Assembly: GCA_029861795.1 (NCBI GenBank)
Contig: JAOTYS010000008.1
Location: forward strand, 1 to 29,431
DNA length: 29,431 nucleotides
Origin: Gammaproteobacteria bacterium
Lineage (GTDB): Bacteria; Pseudomonadota; Gammaproteobacteria; Arenicellales; JAOTYS01
Direction: 5' to 3'
This document shows positions 1 to 8,954 of the stretch, in pieces. The position numbers and the translations under genes are program-made. How positions within the stretch are numbered: the stretch's first letter is position 1; every line of letters starts with the position of its first letter. Below the pieces are notes generated by a model. The model searched no databases, was not told the origin of the DNA, and saw nothing but the letters and a program-made list of their open reading frames with translations.

Positions 1-1
1 T

Positions 2-1000
2 TTACGAGCAGTCACCGAACACCGAGATCTGACTGGCGATGACATGGCGTCAGTCATGCGTAAGATTATGACTGGGGAGGCCACACCCGCGCAGATTGGA
101 GGATTCCTCATCGGCCTTAGGATGAAAGGGGAAACCATCGACGAGATATCGGCGGCCGCTCAGGTGATGCGTAGCCTTGCTACACGGGTGCAGTCCAATG
201 TCTCTGATCTGGTCGATGTCGTGGGCACCGGTGGAGACGGACTTAACACCTTTAACATTTCCACAGCCAGTGCATTTGTTGTTGCCGCAGCCGGCGGCCA
301 TGTGGCTAAACACGGCAATCGTTCCGCCTCCAGCAAGTCTGGCAGTGCGGATTTGCTGGAGGCGGCCGGTGCCAAACTCGATCTAAATGCCGAGCAGGTG
401 GGCCGGTGCATCCAGGAGATTGGTGTCGGTTTTATGTTTGCGCCGTTACATCACGGCGCGATGAAGCATGCCATCGGTCCGCGCCGAGAAATGGCGGCGC
501 GAACAATATTTAATATCCTGGGGCCGCTGACCAATCCGGCCGGTGCTCCGAACCAACTGCTTGGAGTTTTTGATAAGAAACTTGTTGAACCGCTTGCGCT
601 GGTGCTCGCCAAGTTGGGCAGTCGCCACGTTTTAGTGGTACACGCAGAAGACGGCATGGATGAAATTAGTATCGGCGCTCCGACCCACGTAGCGGAGTTG
701 AAGGACGGCGAAGTAAAGTGCTATTCCATTACGCCACAGCAGTTTGGCTTCGACCGAGGAGATATCGTCGAACTTGCGGTGGACAGTGCCGAGCATAGCT
801 TGTCTGTCGTCACAGGGATTTTCGATGACAAGCCAGGGCCAACACGTGATGTGGTGGTGTTGAATGCTGGAGCGGCCATTTACGCCTGCGGTCATGCTGA
901 CAGCATCGATATTGGCATCATCAAGGCGCGCGAGAGCGTTGGCAGCGGCGCCGCGCGGGATAAGCTCGCGGAGTTCATCCGTTTCACCAACGTCGTCTAA
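2..1000 (+). CDS. trpD: Anthranilate phosphoribosyltransferase TrpD (5' end cut by window)
   Basis: TrpD joins anthranilate to phosphoribosyl pyrophosphate, the second step of tryptophan synthesis, in the cytoplasm. The frame is open to base 2, and the 14 codons before the first ATG at 44 (ending LTGDD) read as normal TrpD sequence. That ATG is therefore internal and the true start lies just outside the window. The 332 visible codons compare with about 345 for the family, so roughly 15 residues are missing. Visible hallmarks are the PRPP-binding loop VGTGGDG, KHGNR followed by [13 protein letters not shown], the GPRRE anthranilate-site segment, [11 protein letters not shown] and HAEDGMDE. It is followed by trpC after an unusually long 115-base gap, where many relatives have the genes abutting. 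trpG is the likely upstream neighbour but is not visible. Confidence 0.97.
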   Translation, partial: LRAVTEHRDLTGDDMASVMRKIMTGEATPAQIGGFLIGLRMKGETIDEISAAAQVMRSLATRVQSNVSDLVDVVGTGGDGLNTFNISTASAFVVAAAGGHVAKHGNRSASSKSGSADLLEAAGAKLDLNAEQVGRCIQEIGVGFMFAPLHHGAMKHAIGPRREMAARTIFNILGPLTNPAGAPNQLLGVFDKKLVEPLALVLAKLGSRHVLVVHAEDGMDEISIGAPTHVAELKDGEVKCYSITPQQFGFDRGDIVELAVDSAEHSLSVVTGIFDDKPGPTRDVVVLNAGAAIYACGHADSIDIGIIKARESVGSGAARDKLAEFIRFTNVV

Positions 1001-1115
1001 CAGTGGTCGTTAAGAGTATCAAGGCGTGCGTTCCAGCATCAAATCTGATTGAGACACGCTCGTCAATGTACGTAAGTCACGATAATGCTGCGCCAACGGG
1101 ACGAGGGACGTGAAC

Positions 1116-1913
1116 ATGGCGCACGTCCCCGACGTTCTTACAAAGATTCTGGCACACAAAATTGAAGAGCTAAGTTGGCGGTCGACTAGGCTCCCGTTGC
1201 GTGATCTGCGTGCCCGACTTGACGATGTAGCGTCACCTCGCGGTTTTGTGGCCGCCATAGAAGCCAGCGTAGGGTATGGGCGGGCGGCTGTTATCGCGGA
1301 GATCAAAAAGGCTTCTCCCAGTAAGGGCGTGATTCGCGCCGACTACAAACCTGATGAAATCGCGCGCAGCTATGAGCACGCAGGCGCGACATGTTTATCG
1401 GTGTTGACTGATCATGAATTCTTCCAGGGTCAAGATGTTCACTTGAAACAGGCTCGAGGCGCTTGCGCCTTACCGGTGCTGCGTAAGGACTTCGTTCTCG
1501 ATAGCTATCATGTGTATGAGGCGCGTGCGTTGGGCGCGGACTGCATATTGTTGATTGTCGCCGCTTTGGGAGATGCGCAGCTTACAGAACTTTCCGGCCT
1601 GGCATTGGACCTGGATATGGATGTGCTGGTAGAAGTACACAATGAAATAGAGTTAGAGCGCGCTCTGGATTTACAACTGCCGCTGGTGGGCATTAACAAT
1701 CGTAATCTCCATACATTCGATACCAAGTTGGACACCACTTTGAATCTGTTGTCGAGCATACCCGACGACCGCATGGTAGTAACTGAGAGCGGTATTCATA
1801 CTCCTCAGGATGTAGCATTATTGCGCAATCACAATGTTCATGTTTTTCTAGTAGGGGAAGCGTTTATGCGAGCCCCGGACCCTGGAGTAAAGCTCGCGGA
1901 ATTGTTTGGCTAG
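1116..1913 (+). CDS. trpC: Indole-3-glycerol phosphate synthase TrpC
   Basis: TrpC performs the ring-closing decarboxylation that makes indole-3-glycerol phosphate, the fourth step of tryptophan synthesis. It is a monofunctional (beta/alpha)8 barrel of 265 residues, with no TrpF domain fused to it. Family signatures are easy to see: [11 protein letters not shown] near residue 62 with the catalytic Glu and Lys, LRKDF near 123 with the catalytic Lys, VEVH near 174, GINNRNL near 193, TESGI near 224 and VGEAFM near 247. I chose the ATG at 1116 because the Shine-Dalgarno-like AGGGA at 1104-1108 is 7 bases away. A GTG two codons upstream (1110) is possible but too close to that site. Same strand as trpD, so probably co-transcribed. 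Confidence 0.97.
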   Translation: MAHVPDVLTKILAHKIEELSWRSTRLPLRDLRARLDDVASPRGFVAAIEASVGYGRAAVIAEIKKASPSKGVIRADYKPDEIARSYEHAGATCLSVLTDHEFFQGQDVHLKQARGACALPVLRKDFVLDSYHVYEARALGADCILLIVAALGDAQLTELSGLALDLDMDVLVEVHNEIELERALDLQLPLVGINNRNLHTFDTKLDTTLNLLSSIPDDRMVVTESGIHTPQDVALLRNHNVHVFLVGEAFMRAPDPGVKLAELFG

Positions 1914-1960
1914 CCCGGAATTTCCATTATGGAAACGTTGTTGAAACTAGGATTTTCTAG

Positions 1961-3037
1961 GTGTATCAACTAACGGAATGGTTTAAGCGGAGGTTCTCAG
2001 ATCCTCAGGTAGTGTTCCTGGCGTTGGCGCTGATCGCTCTGTTTGCCATCGTCATTATATTTGGCGATACGCTTGCCCCTTTTCTCGCCAGCGTCATCAT
2101 TGCGTATTTGTTGGAAGGTTTGGTTGCGCCACTGGAACGGCGCAAAGTTCCACGACTGCTGGCAGTGTTGATTGTGTTCCTTGGGTTCATGCTGTTTGTG
2201 ATACTGATCCTGTTTGGATTATTGCCCTTACTGTCGCAACAAGTAACACAATTGTTCCAGCAGCTGCCGTCGATTATCGCAGTCAGTCAAAACGCTCTAA
2301 TGCAACTGCCCGAGGCATACCCCGGTATTATCGATGCAGCACAAGTACAGGAGATCATTGCTGTGATCCGAGCAGAGCTCGCGTTGTTTGGGCAGAGGGT
2401 AGTGACCATGTCAGTTTCTTCGGTTGTTGGTTTCATCACGATCGTGATCTACACGGTGTTGATGCCCATCATGGTCTTCTTCTTGCTTAAGGACAAACAA
2501 CGCATCATTGGATGGTTTGCGCGCTATCTGCCCCGCAATCACGATCTGTCGAAACGGGTGTGGCACGATATGGATCGCCAAATCGGCAATTATGTGCGCG
2601 GTAAATTCTGGGAAATACTAATCGTTTGGTCGGCAACCTTTGCAACGTTCTCCATAATGGGGTTGCAGTTCGCCATGTTGTTAGGGGTGTTAGTGGGGCT
2701 ATCGGTTCTGATCCCTTTCGTCGGTGCTGCGGTGGTGACTGTGCCAGTCATGGTGATCGCCTGGTTCCAGTGGGGATGGAGCAGCGAATTTGCTTACCTG
2801 ATGATAGCCTATCTGGTGATCCAGCTACTGGATGGAAATATTCTGGTGCCATTGATGTTCTCCGAAGTGGTAAATCTTCATCCCATTGCGATTATCGTAG
2901 CCATTTTGATATTCGGTAGTCTTTGGGGCTTTTGGGGCATATTCTTTGCCATTCCGCTAGCCACCTTGGTGCAAGCTGTGTTGGTCGCGCTGCCAGTGGA
3001 TAAGGTGGTCGCTGCCGAGGGCAAAGCCGCGGCGTAG
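1961..3037 (+). CDS. AI-2E family transporter (PerM-like permease)
   Basis: This is a 358-residue polytopic inner-membrane protein of the AI-2E/PerM family, whose members export autoinducer-2 or other small molecules or act as ion antiporters. The substrate cannot be read from sequence. A long hydrophobic pair covers residues 18-57, another segment lies near 64-90, a pair near 150-178, and several more cover 215-345, which fits the usual eight helices. The soluble segment near 95-145 (PSIIAVSQNALMQLPEAYPG) is the variable periplasmic domain. Family-like signatures are VVFLALALIALFAIV, ARYLPRNHDL, VGLSVLIPFVGA, LDGNILVPLMFSEVVNLHP and FGSLWGFWGIFFAIP. The start is GTG with AGGA at 1949-1952. 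The stop is followed immediately by the VOC gene, suggesting one mRNA. Confidence 0.9.
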   Translation: MYQLTEWFKRRFSDPQVVFLALALIALFAIVIIFGDTLAPFLASVIIAYLLEGLVAPLERRKVPRLLAVLIVFLGFMLFVILILFGLLPLLSQQVTQLFQQLPSIIAVSQNALMQLPEAYPGIIDAAQVQEIIAVIRAELALFGQRVVTMSVSSVVGFITIVIYTVLMPIMVFFLLKDKQRIIGWFARYLPRNHDLSKRVWHDMDRQIGNYVRGKFWEILIVWSATFATFSIMGLQFAMLLGVLVGLSVLIPFVGAAVVTVPVMVIAWFQWGWSSEFAYLMIAYLVIQLLDGNILVPLMFSEVVNLHPIAIIVAILIFGSLWGFWGIFFAIPLATLVQAVLVALPVDKVVAAEGKAAA

Positions 3038-3050
3038 TATGGGGCGCGAT

Positions 3051-3449
3051 ATGAATAGACCGAAACCTACCAGTGGTCTAAGACATGTGGCATTGAATGT
3101 GCAAGATCTTGATGCGTGTGAGCAGTTTTATGTTGATCTGATGGGTATGCAGGTGGAATGGCGGCCGGATGATGACAACCTCTATCTGACCAGTGGTAAT
3201 GACAACCTGGCGTTGCATCGGGCGCAATCTGAGTTTGATTTCGAGGGTGGGCAACGTTTGGATCACCTTGGCTTTATTTTGGATAACGAGCTACAAGTTG
3301 ATGAGTGGTACCAATACTTGATGGCGCACGACGTTTTCATAGTGAAACCACCAAAGACCCACCGTGACGGTGCTCGGAGTTTTTACTGCCGTGATCCCGA
3401 TGGAAATGTAGTGCAAATTATCTATCACCCCCCGCTAGCCGGCCGATAG
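3051..3449 (+). CDS. VOC superfamily protein (glyoxalase/dioxygenase fold)
   Basis: A small cytoplasmic protein of 132 residues with the paired beta-alpha-beta-beta-beta units of the vicinal oxygen chelate superfamily. The first module begins with LRHVALNVQDLDACEQFY, whose His is the usual first metal ligand. The second begins with LDHLGFIL, supplying a second His, and ends with RDPDGNVVQIIYHP. The last position, normally Glu, is Gln here, so the metal site may be altered. VOC members include glyoxalases, dioxygenases and resistance proteins, and the reaction cannot be chosen from this sequence. The ATG at 3051 has GGGG six bases upstream; an in-frame ATG at 3039 is an alternative. It sits between the permease (13 bases upstream) and the radical SAM gene (5 bases downstream), so it is very likely part of their operon. 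Confidence 0.82.
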   Translation: MNRPKPTSGLRHVALNVQDLDACEQFYVDLMGMQVEWRPDDDNLYLTSGNDNLALHRAQSEFDFEGGQRLDHLGFILDNELQVDEWYQYLMAHDVFIVKPPKTHRDGARSFYCRDPDGNVVQIIYHPPLAGR

Positions 3450-3454
3450 CCGCG

Positions 3455-4573
3455 ATGGGGAGTCAGGTCCGAAAAGGTAGAGGCGCGCTCAGCAATCAGG
3501 ATGCGCGATATCAGTCATTTGTGCGCATATCCGTCGATAATGGTTGGGACGACCCACAACCTGGCCCCGATAAGCTTCCTACTAAAGTTACCGAGGATCA
3601 GTCACGAAGCGTCATTGCACGCAACACTTCGCCGGATGTTCCCTTCGAGCAGTCTATTAACCCGTACCGGGGTTGCGAGCACGGCTGCATTTATTGTTTC
3701 GCTCGTCCTACGCATGCTTACTTGGGGCTGTCGCCGGGGCTGGATTTCGAAACCCGTATTATGGCGAAGCCAGATGCGCCCGGTTTGCTCGCCAAAGAAT
3801 TGTCGAGACCGGACTACCGTTGTTCGATTATTGCCATGGGAACTAACACCGACCCGTATCAGCCGGTGGAACGCCAGTACCGAATCACCCGTGGCATCCT
3901 AGAGGTGTTGTCGCGCTGTAACCACCCGGTGGGCATCACTACCAAGTCGACCATGATAGAACGAGATATAGACATCCTTGCGCCGATGGCGGCTCGTGGA
4001 CTGGCCCACGCGTGTATCTCTGTTACCACGCTGGATTCGGATTTAAGCCGCAGGATGGAACCACGTGCGGCAGCACCGCGCAAGCGTTTGGAGCTGATTC
4101 GACGCCTTGTAGACGCGGGTATTCCAACCGGGGTTTTAGTCGCGCCGGTGATCCCGGTGTTAACCGATCACGAGATAGAGTCGATTCTTGAGGCAGCCGC
4201 ATATGCTGGGGCGCACAGCGCAGGCTACGTCCTGCTGCGATTACCGCTTGAAGTAAAAGACCTGTTCAAAGAATGGTTAGCGGAACACAAACCGCTTAGT
4301 GCACAACACGTGATGAGCCTGATCCGCCAGTCACGCCAGGGAAGGGAGAATGACACAGTGTTTGGACGGCGCAAACGCGGTACTGGAGTTTATGCGGACT
4401 TGATCAGCAAGCGCTTTCAGGTCGCGACAAGAAAACTAGGTCTGCCGCATGTCTTAGCTGCGCTGGACGTGAGGCAATTTGTCGCGCCGGGTTCGATGGC
4501 CGCTGATCGGTTGAATTCGTCTCATCAGAAGCCGGGGATTTCGTCTGATCATCAGCTTTCTCTGTTTGAATAG
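3455..4573 (+). CDS. PA0069 family radical SAM protein
   Basis: A 372-residue radical SAM enzyme. The iron-sulfur cluster motif is explicit: NPYRGCEHGCIYCFARPTH has Cys74, Cys78 and Cys81 in CxxxCxxC spacing. Downstream segments typical of the PA0069 / DNA repair photolyase-like group are MGTNTDPYQPVE, ITTKSTMIERDIDIL, VTTLDSDLSRRMEPRA, GVLVAPVIPVLTD and a C-terminal DTVFGRRKRGTGVYADLI. The family is named by resemblance to spore photoproduct lyase, but its real substrate is, to my knowledge, not established. The start ATG lies 5 bases after the VOC stop codon, which suggests translational coupling. The last 25 residues (SSHQKPGISSDHQLSLFE at the end) look disordered. Confidence 0.9.
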   Translation: MGSQVRKGRGALSNQDARYQSFVRISVDNGWDDPQPGPDKLPTKVTEDQSRSVIARNTSPDVPFEQSINPYRGCEHGCIYCFARPTHAYLGLSPGLDFETRIMAKPDAPGLLAKELSRPDYRCSIIAMGTNTDPYQPVERQYRITRGILEVLSRCNHPVGITTKSTMIERDIDILAPMAARGLAHACISVTTLDSDLSRRMEPRAAAPRKRLELIRRLVDAGIPTGVLVAPVIPVLTDHEIESILEAAAYAGAHSAGYVLLRLPLEVKDLFKEWLAEHKPLSAQHVMSLIRQSRQGRENDTVFGRRKRGTGVYADLISKRFQVATRKLGLPHVLAALDVRQFVAPGSMAADRLNSSHQKPGISSDHQLSLFE

Positions 4574-4659
4574 CTGCTAATGAGGACGGCCCAAACAGCG
4601 CACTACAAGGCGCTGCCACTGTCTAGGTGGTGCGATGTGACGTAAGATTTGTCAGTATA

Positions 4660-4685
4660 AAGGGTTTGGGACTAGGATAACCCTT
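4660..4685. repeat. Inverted repeat upstream of the cfa-like gene
   Basis: AAGGGTT at 4660-4666 is exactly complementary to AACCCTT at 4679-4685, with a 12-base loop. It lies about 40 bases before the cyclopropane synthase start. A TTGTCA at 4649-4654 and a TAGGAT at 4674-4679 could form a weak promoter with 19-base spacing overlapping the repeat, so an operator is possible. No T-run follows, which argues against a terminator for the radical SAM gene. Confidence 0.35.
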
Positions 4686-4723
4686 CGCCTGAATCGACAA
4701 AATCACCAATGTGACAAAATCTT

Positions 4724-5968
4724 ATGAATACCCACCAATGGTCAGACTCTAGCCAAGCCACACTGAGCTCGAAAAGGGTAAGGGGTTTCGAGCAGTGGGC
4801 ACTCAAGAAATACTTAAACACAATCGGTGACCCGCCGGTGCGCATCGTGCTTTGGGATGGAGACTCATTCACCACAAACGACACAACACCTGTTGGCACC
4901 ATATATATCAAAGATCGTAGTACCCTTTACGGTTTGCTCGTCAATCCTGAGCTCTCCTTCGGAGAGGCCTATATCGATGGGTCAATGGAAATTGAAGGCG
5001 ATTTGCCAAACCTGCTTGCACACATTTTCAGGGGGCAGCGTAACATGAGCGAGAGTGGTACGGTTGCTCGCCTGCTTTGCAAGCAAGGGATGCGTCGTCC
5101 GCGCCGCAATACCAAGAGTGGCTCTCGGCACAACATCCATCAACACTACGACATCGGAAATGAGTTCTACAAGTTATGGTTGGATGAACGGATGCAGTAC
5201 ACCTGCGCATATTTCTCCTCTCCGGATCTCACTATTGAGCAGGCGCAGATCGCAAAGCTCGATCACATTTGTCGCAAACTACAGATCAGACCCGGAGACA
5301 GGGTGGTGGAGGCCGGTTGCGGTTGGGGTTCGCTGGCGTTGCATATCGCCAGACACTATGGTGCCAAAGTGAAGGCCTATAACATCTCTACCCAACAGAT
5401 CAAATATGCCCGCGAACGTGCTGTGAAAGAAGGTATGAACGATATGGTGGAATACATCGAGGATGACTACCGCAATATTAAAGGTGACCATGATGTATTT
5501 GTGTCCGTAGGGATGCTCGAACATGTAGGACCACAGAACTACCGAGAACTTGGTGATGTGATCGACCGGTGTTTGAAAGAGGACGGACGTGGACTCCTTC
5601 ACTCGATCGGACGCAACAAACCGCGAATGATGAATGCTTGGATCGAGGAGCGAATATTTCCGGGAGCGTATCCTCCAACCCTGCGTCAGATGATGGATGT
5701 CTTTGAGCCTCATTATTTTTCTGTTCTGGACGTAGAAAACTTGAGACTTCACTACGCTGCTACCATCGAGCACTGGCTGCAGCGATATCAACAGTCGGAG
5801 AGTAAAGTGACAGAGATGTTCGACGAGAAGTTTGTGCGTGCTTGGCGACTCTATCTTGCTGGTTCCATTGCGGTGTTTAAGGCCAACTCACTTCAGCTTT
5901 TTCAGATATTGTTTGCCAGAGAGGGTCACCCGCTCCCAATCACCCGGGACTATATGTATCCCTCTTGA
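4724..5968 (+). CDS. cfa: Cyclopropane-fatty-acyl-phospholipid synthase
   Basis: This enzyme transfers a methylene from S-adenosylmethionine to the double bond of unsaturated phospholipid acyl chains, stiffening the membrane, typically in stationary phase or acid stress. The protein has 414 residues. The N-terminal lipid-binding region (1-130) is followed by a class I methyltransferase domain. Visible catalytic features: Cys161 in MQYTCAYF, SAM-binding EAGCGWGSLA at 196-205, Glu266 in GMLEHVGPQNY, His293 in LLHSIG, IFPGAYPP near 311 and HYAATIEHW at 343-351. These correspond to the active-site Cys, Glu, His and Tyr of E. coli Cfa. It stands apart from its neighbours by about 150 bases on each side, so it is probably transcribed alone. 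Confidence 0.95.
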   Translation: MNTHQWSDSSQATLSSKRVRGFEQWALKKYLNTIGDPPVRIVLWDGDSFTTNDTTPVGTIYIKDRSTLYGLLVNPELSFGEAYIDGSMEIEGDLPNLLAHIFRGQRNMSESGTVARLLCKQGMRRPRRNTKSGSRHNIHQHYDIGNEFYKLWLDERMQYTCAYFSSPDLTIEQAQIAKLDHICRKLQIRPGDRVVEAGCGWGSLALHIARHYGAKVKAYNISTQQIKYARERAVKEGMNDMVEYIEDDYRNIKGDHDVFVSVGMLEHVGPQNYRELGDVIDRCLKEDGRGLLHSIGRNKPRMMNAWIEERIFPGAYPPTLRQMMDVFEPHYFSVLDVENLRLHYAATIEHWLQRYQQSESKVTEMFDEKFVRAWRLYLAGSIAVFKANSLQLFQILFAREGHPLPITRDYMYPS

Positions 5969-6119
5969 TAGTGAGCCGACCTACTTGTACGTTGAGTGTG
6001 CGGGCCGTATCGGGAAAAATTCAACTCAGTGCGCTTGAAACATCCTGCCAACGAAGCGACTTGATTAACGGCCTCGAGACCACCAAGCTCGGTAAACACT
6101 AGCTAGCGAATGCCAAGAC

Positions 6120-6425
6120 ATGGAGAAAGTTTACGAGGCGGCCAACTTACCGGAGGCGCATCTCATACTACAGTTGCTGGAGCAGGAGGGCATTCCCGCC
6201 CGTGTTTTCAATGAGAATGCGCAAGGTGCAGTGGGTGAATTACCATTTACCCACACCTACCCACAGATTTGGTTAGTGCGTGAAGCCGACCTGTGTCGCG
6301 CCAGGGAGGTGTTGACGCACTATGAGGGTAGGCAAATTGACTACGGTGTCACTGTTTGTCCTCACTGCGACGAGGAAAATCCCGCTAATTTTGAGCTGTG
6401 TTGGCGGTGTGGTGATCGCCTGTAA
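6120..6425 (+). CDS. DUF2007 domain protein with C-terminal zinc ribbon
   Basis: A 101-residue cytoplasmic protein. Residues 1-70 match the DUF2007 pattern: KVYEAANLPEAHLILQLLEQ, then GIPARVFNEN, then PQIWLVREADLCRAREVL. This domain resembles PII/ACT-like small sensor folds and its function is unknown. Residues 79-98 form a short zinc ribbon with Cys80, Cys83, Cys94 and Cys97 (CPHC and CWRC). There is no clear Shine-Dalgarno sequence, but the N-terminus agrees with the family, which supports this start. It precedes mrcB by 129 bases on the same strand. A signalling or protein-binding role is only inferred. Confidence 0.85.
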   Translation: MEKVYEAANLPEAHLILQLLEQEGIPARVFNENAQGAVGELPFTHTYPQIWLVREADLCRAREVLTHYEGRQIDYGVTVCPHCDEENPANFELCWRCGDRL

Positions 6426-6554
6426 ACAATACCGAGGACTTTCGTTTCATAGACAGTCATCTCTACATGTCGCAGCAGGGTATAGCGAGACGGTGGATCG
6501 TGCTTCCCCGCTACCCGTAACATCTTCGCCGTATCTTCCCGTGTTTTAGGCTCA

Positions 6555-8954
6555 ATGGCTAGACGGAGAACATCTCGTAAATCCACACGTGGAAGGAGAC
6601 GTTCGCGTGTCCGAGGTTTTCTTGGCAGGACTTTTCGTGTTTTGTCAGTGTTGCTACTACTGGTCGGTGTAGCGGCCGTTGTCTATCTTGATTTTGATAT
6701 ACGAGCTAAGTTTGAAGGCAAACGCTGGGCGCTTCCCGCCCATCTTTATAGTCGGCCGCTAGAACTCTATGAAGGCCAGAGGCTCAATGCAGCGCAGCTT
6801 GTATCTGAGCTCAAGGCATTGGGGTATCGGCAGGTGAGTGAATCGCGTGAGCCCGGTTCATATGCGGTCGACGGGACAGCAATTGATTTTGTGCCACGTC
6901 CATTTGTTTTCTGGGACGGGCCACAGGAGTCTATCGCGATGCGCGCCCGGTTTTCAGGCGGATATATAGATTCGTTTCAATCGATTGACGACGCTGCAAC
7001 TCCTACTTTAGTTCGCTTGGAGCCGCGACTCTTTGGCAGCATCTCACCGGTACATCACGAAGATCGTTCGCTGATTTCTCTCGATGATGCTCCCGATCAT
7101 CTGATCGACGCGTTATTGGTGATTGAAGATCGCAGCTTCTTTAAGCATCACGGCATAGACCCTAAAGGCTTGCTCCGCGCCACCGTTGCCAATATTCGCG
7201 CTCTTCGTATCGTTCAAGGCGGCAGTACTCTCACTCAGCAACTAGTGAAAAACCTTTATCTAACAGCGGATCGCACCCTGCAAAGAAAGCTTGCTGAAAT
7301 GGTGATGGCGGTGTTGCTGGATTTTCATTATGACAAAGAACAGATCCTGCAAGCTTATCTAAATGAAGTCTATCTCGGTCAGGCGGGCAATCGTGCGATT
7401 CACGGATTCGGTTTGGCCAGTTATTTTTATTTTGGCAGACCTTTAAGGGAACTCAGGGTCCATGAGGTCGCGTTGTTGGTGGGTATGGTACGGGGACCGT
7501 CATTTTACAATCCGCGACGTCAGCCGGAGCGCGCTCGAGAGCGACGCGATCTTGTATTGGACGATTTGGCACGCCGAGGTTACCTGTCGGCAGAACAAAG
7601 TCAGGCAGCAAAGCGGGCGAAACTTGGCGTGACCAAAGTGGCGTCGAGCGCCGCTACGCCATACCCTGCGTTTACCGACTTTGTGCGGCGTCAGCTGCTC
7701 AGGGATTATCGAGAAGAAGACCTGCGATCGGTGGGGTTGCGCATCTTCACTACCCTCGATCCTTTTGTGCAAGAAGCGACGGCACAAGCACTGCAGGGCG
7801 GTATCGAGCGATTGGAGAGCCAACACAACTTACCGACGGGTAGCTTGCAGGGGGCAGTTATCGTGGGGGCCGCATCCAATGGTGAGTTGTTGGCTATAGT
7901 GGGAGACCGTAATCCACAATATGCCGGGTTTAATCGAGCGCTTGATGCGGTGCGCCCGGTCGGTTCAATTCTGAAACCTGCGGTCTATCTCACCGCCTTG
8001 GAACGACCGGGGTCGTATACCCTAGCCACGTTGCTGCAAGACGAACCCTTGACGGTAAAGCAGACCGGCAGTGCACCCTGGAGCCCGCAAAACTACGACG
8101 GGCTTTTCCACGGACAGGTCAACTTGGTGACTTCGCTTGCGAATTCATACAACGTTGCCACCGCCCGGCTCGGTATGGACATCGGTGTGTCACAAGTGAA
8201 AAGCACGCTATCGCGGCTCGGGCTGCGCAGAAATGTGCCTGAGTATCCAGCGCTTTTGCTCGGTGGTACTGGACTCACTGTCCTGGAAATAGCGCAGATG
8301 TATCAGACCTTTGCCAATGGAGGTTTTCGAGCCCCAATGGGCGCCATTCGTTCGGTACTCGGCAACAATGGGCAGGCGCTTGCGCGTTATCCCTTGTCCA
8401 TTCAGCAAGTGGTGGACCCAGGGCCGGTTCATCTGATCAACTATGCCCTGCAACAAGTTGTGCATCGCGGAACAGCCCGCGGATTAGCCCAGTACCTACC
8501 ACAATCACTAGGCCTCGCTGGTAAAACGGGTACAACAGACGGATTTCGTGACAGTTGGTTTGCGGGCTTTAACGACGAGTACGTGGCCGTCGTCTGGTTG
8601 GGACGCGATGATAACCAACCGATAGACTTGTCGGGCGCCAGTGGTGCGATGACGGTATGGGGAGACTTGATGCGACGGCTTAATCCACGCCCATTAAGGC
8701 TCTCTATGCCCCCGGACGTTGAGATAGTGTCGGTGGATCCGGTCAGCGGCGGGTTAGCGGATTCTGGTTGTGACAATGCAGTAGAGTTACCATTCATTAT
8801 CGGCTCGGCGCCTCGCGAATCAGCACCGTGCTTAGCCCATCAGGTCGTTAGCGATAGTCCCGATGTGAAACGCAAGGCCAATAAAACGGGCAACAGCATC
8901 AAGAAGTGGTTTGAAAAACTATTAAAGCCGCTCAACCGTGAACGCGACCGTTAA
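6555..8954 (+). CDS. mrcB: Bifunctional penicillin-binding protein 1b
   Basis: PBP1b polymerises lipid II into glycan strands and crosslinks the peptides in the periplasm while anchored in the inner membrane. The 799-residue protein begins with an Arg-rich cytoplasmic tail (1-28), a single membrane helix (about 29-47) and a UB2H-like region (about 60-150), the docking site for activator lipoproteins. The glycosyltransferase domain shows IEDRSFFKHHGID with catalytic Glu191, GGSTLTQQLVKN at 222-233 and NEVYLGQ near 270. The transpeptidase domain shows the nucleophile motif S471-ILK474, SYN at 531-533 and KTGT at 657-660. All three penicillin-binding motifs are intact, so it should be active. 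The end overlaps the next gene by 17 bases. Confidence 0.97.
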   Translation: MARRRTSRKSTRGRRRSRVRGFLGRTFRVLSVLLLLVGVAAVVYLDFDIRAKFEGKRWALPAHLYSRPLELYEGQRLNAAQLVSELKALGYRQVSESREPGSYAVDGTAIDFVPRPFVFWDGPQESIAMRARFSGGYIDSFQSIDDAATPTLVRLEPRLFGSISPVHHEDRSLISLDDAPDHLIDALLVIEDRSFFKHHGIDPKGLLRATVANIRALRIVQGGSTLTQQLVKNLYLTADRTLQRKLAEMVMAVLLDFHYDKEQILQAYLNEVYLGQAGNRAIHGFGLASYFYFGRPLRELRVHEVALLVGMVRGPSFYNPRRQPERARERRDLVLDDLARRGYLSAEQSQAAKRAKLGVTKVASSAATPYPAFTDFVRRQLLRDYREEDLRSVGLRIFTTLDPFVQEATAQALQGGIERLESQHNLPTGSLQGAVIVGAASNGELLAIVGDRNPQYAGFNRALDAVRPVGSILKPAVYLTALERPGSYTLATLLQDEPLTVKQTGSAPWSPQNYDGLFHGQVNLVTSLANSYNVATARLGMDIGVSQVKSTLSRLGLRRNVPEYPALLLGGTGLTVLEIAQMYQTFANGGFRAPMGAIRSVLGNNGQALARYPLSIQQVVDPGPVHLINYALQQVVHRGTARGLAQYLPQSLGLAGKTGTTDGFRDSWFAGFNDEYVAVVWLGRDDNQPIDLSGASGAMTVWGDLMRRLNPRPLRLSMPPDVEIVSVDPVSGGLADSGCDNAVELPFIIGSAPRESAPCLAHQVVSDSPDVKRKANKTGNSIKKWFEKLLKPLNRERDR

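Noticed and set aside
5279..5791. 170-codon minus-strand open frame
   Set aside because: It lies wholly inside the cyclopropane synthase gene, whose methyltransferase motifs are intact; the opposite-strand product has no recognisable domain.
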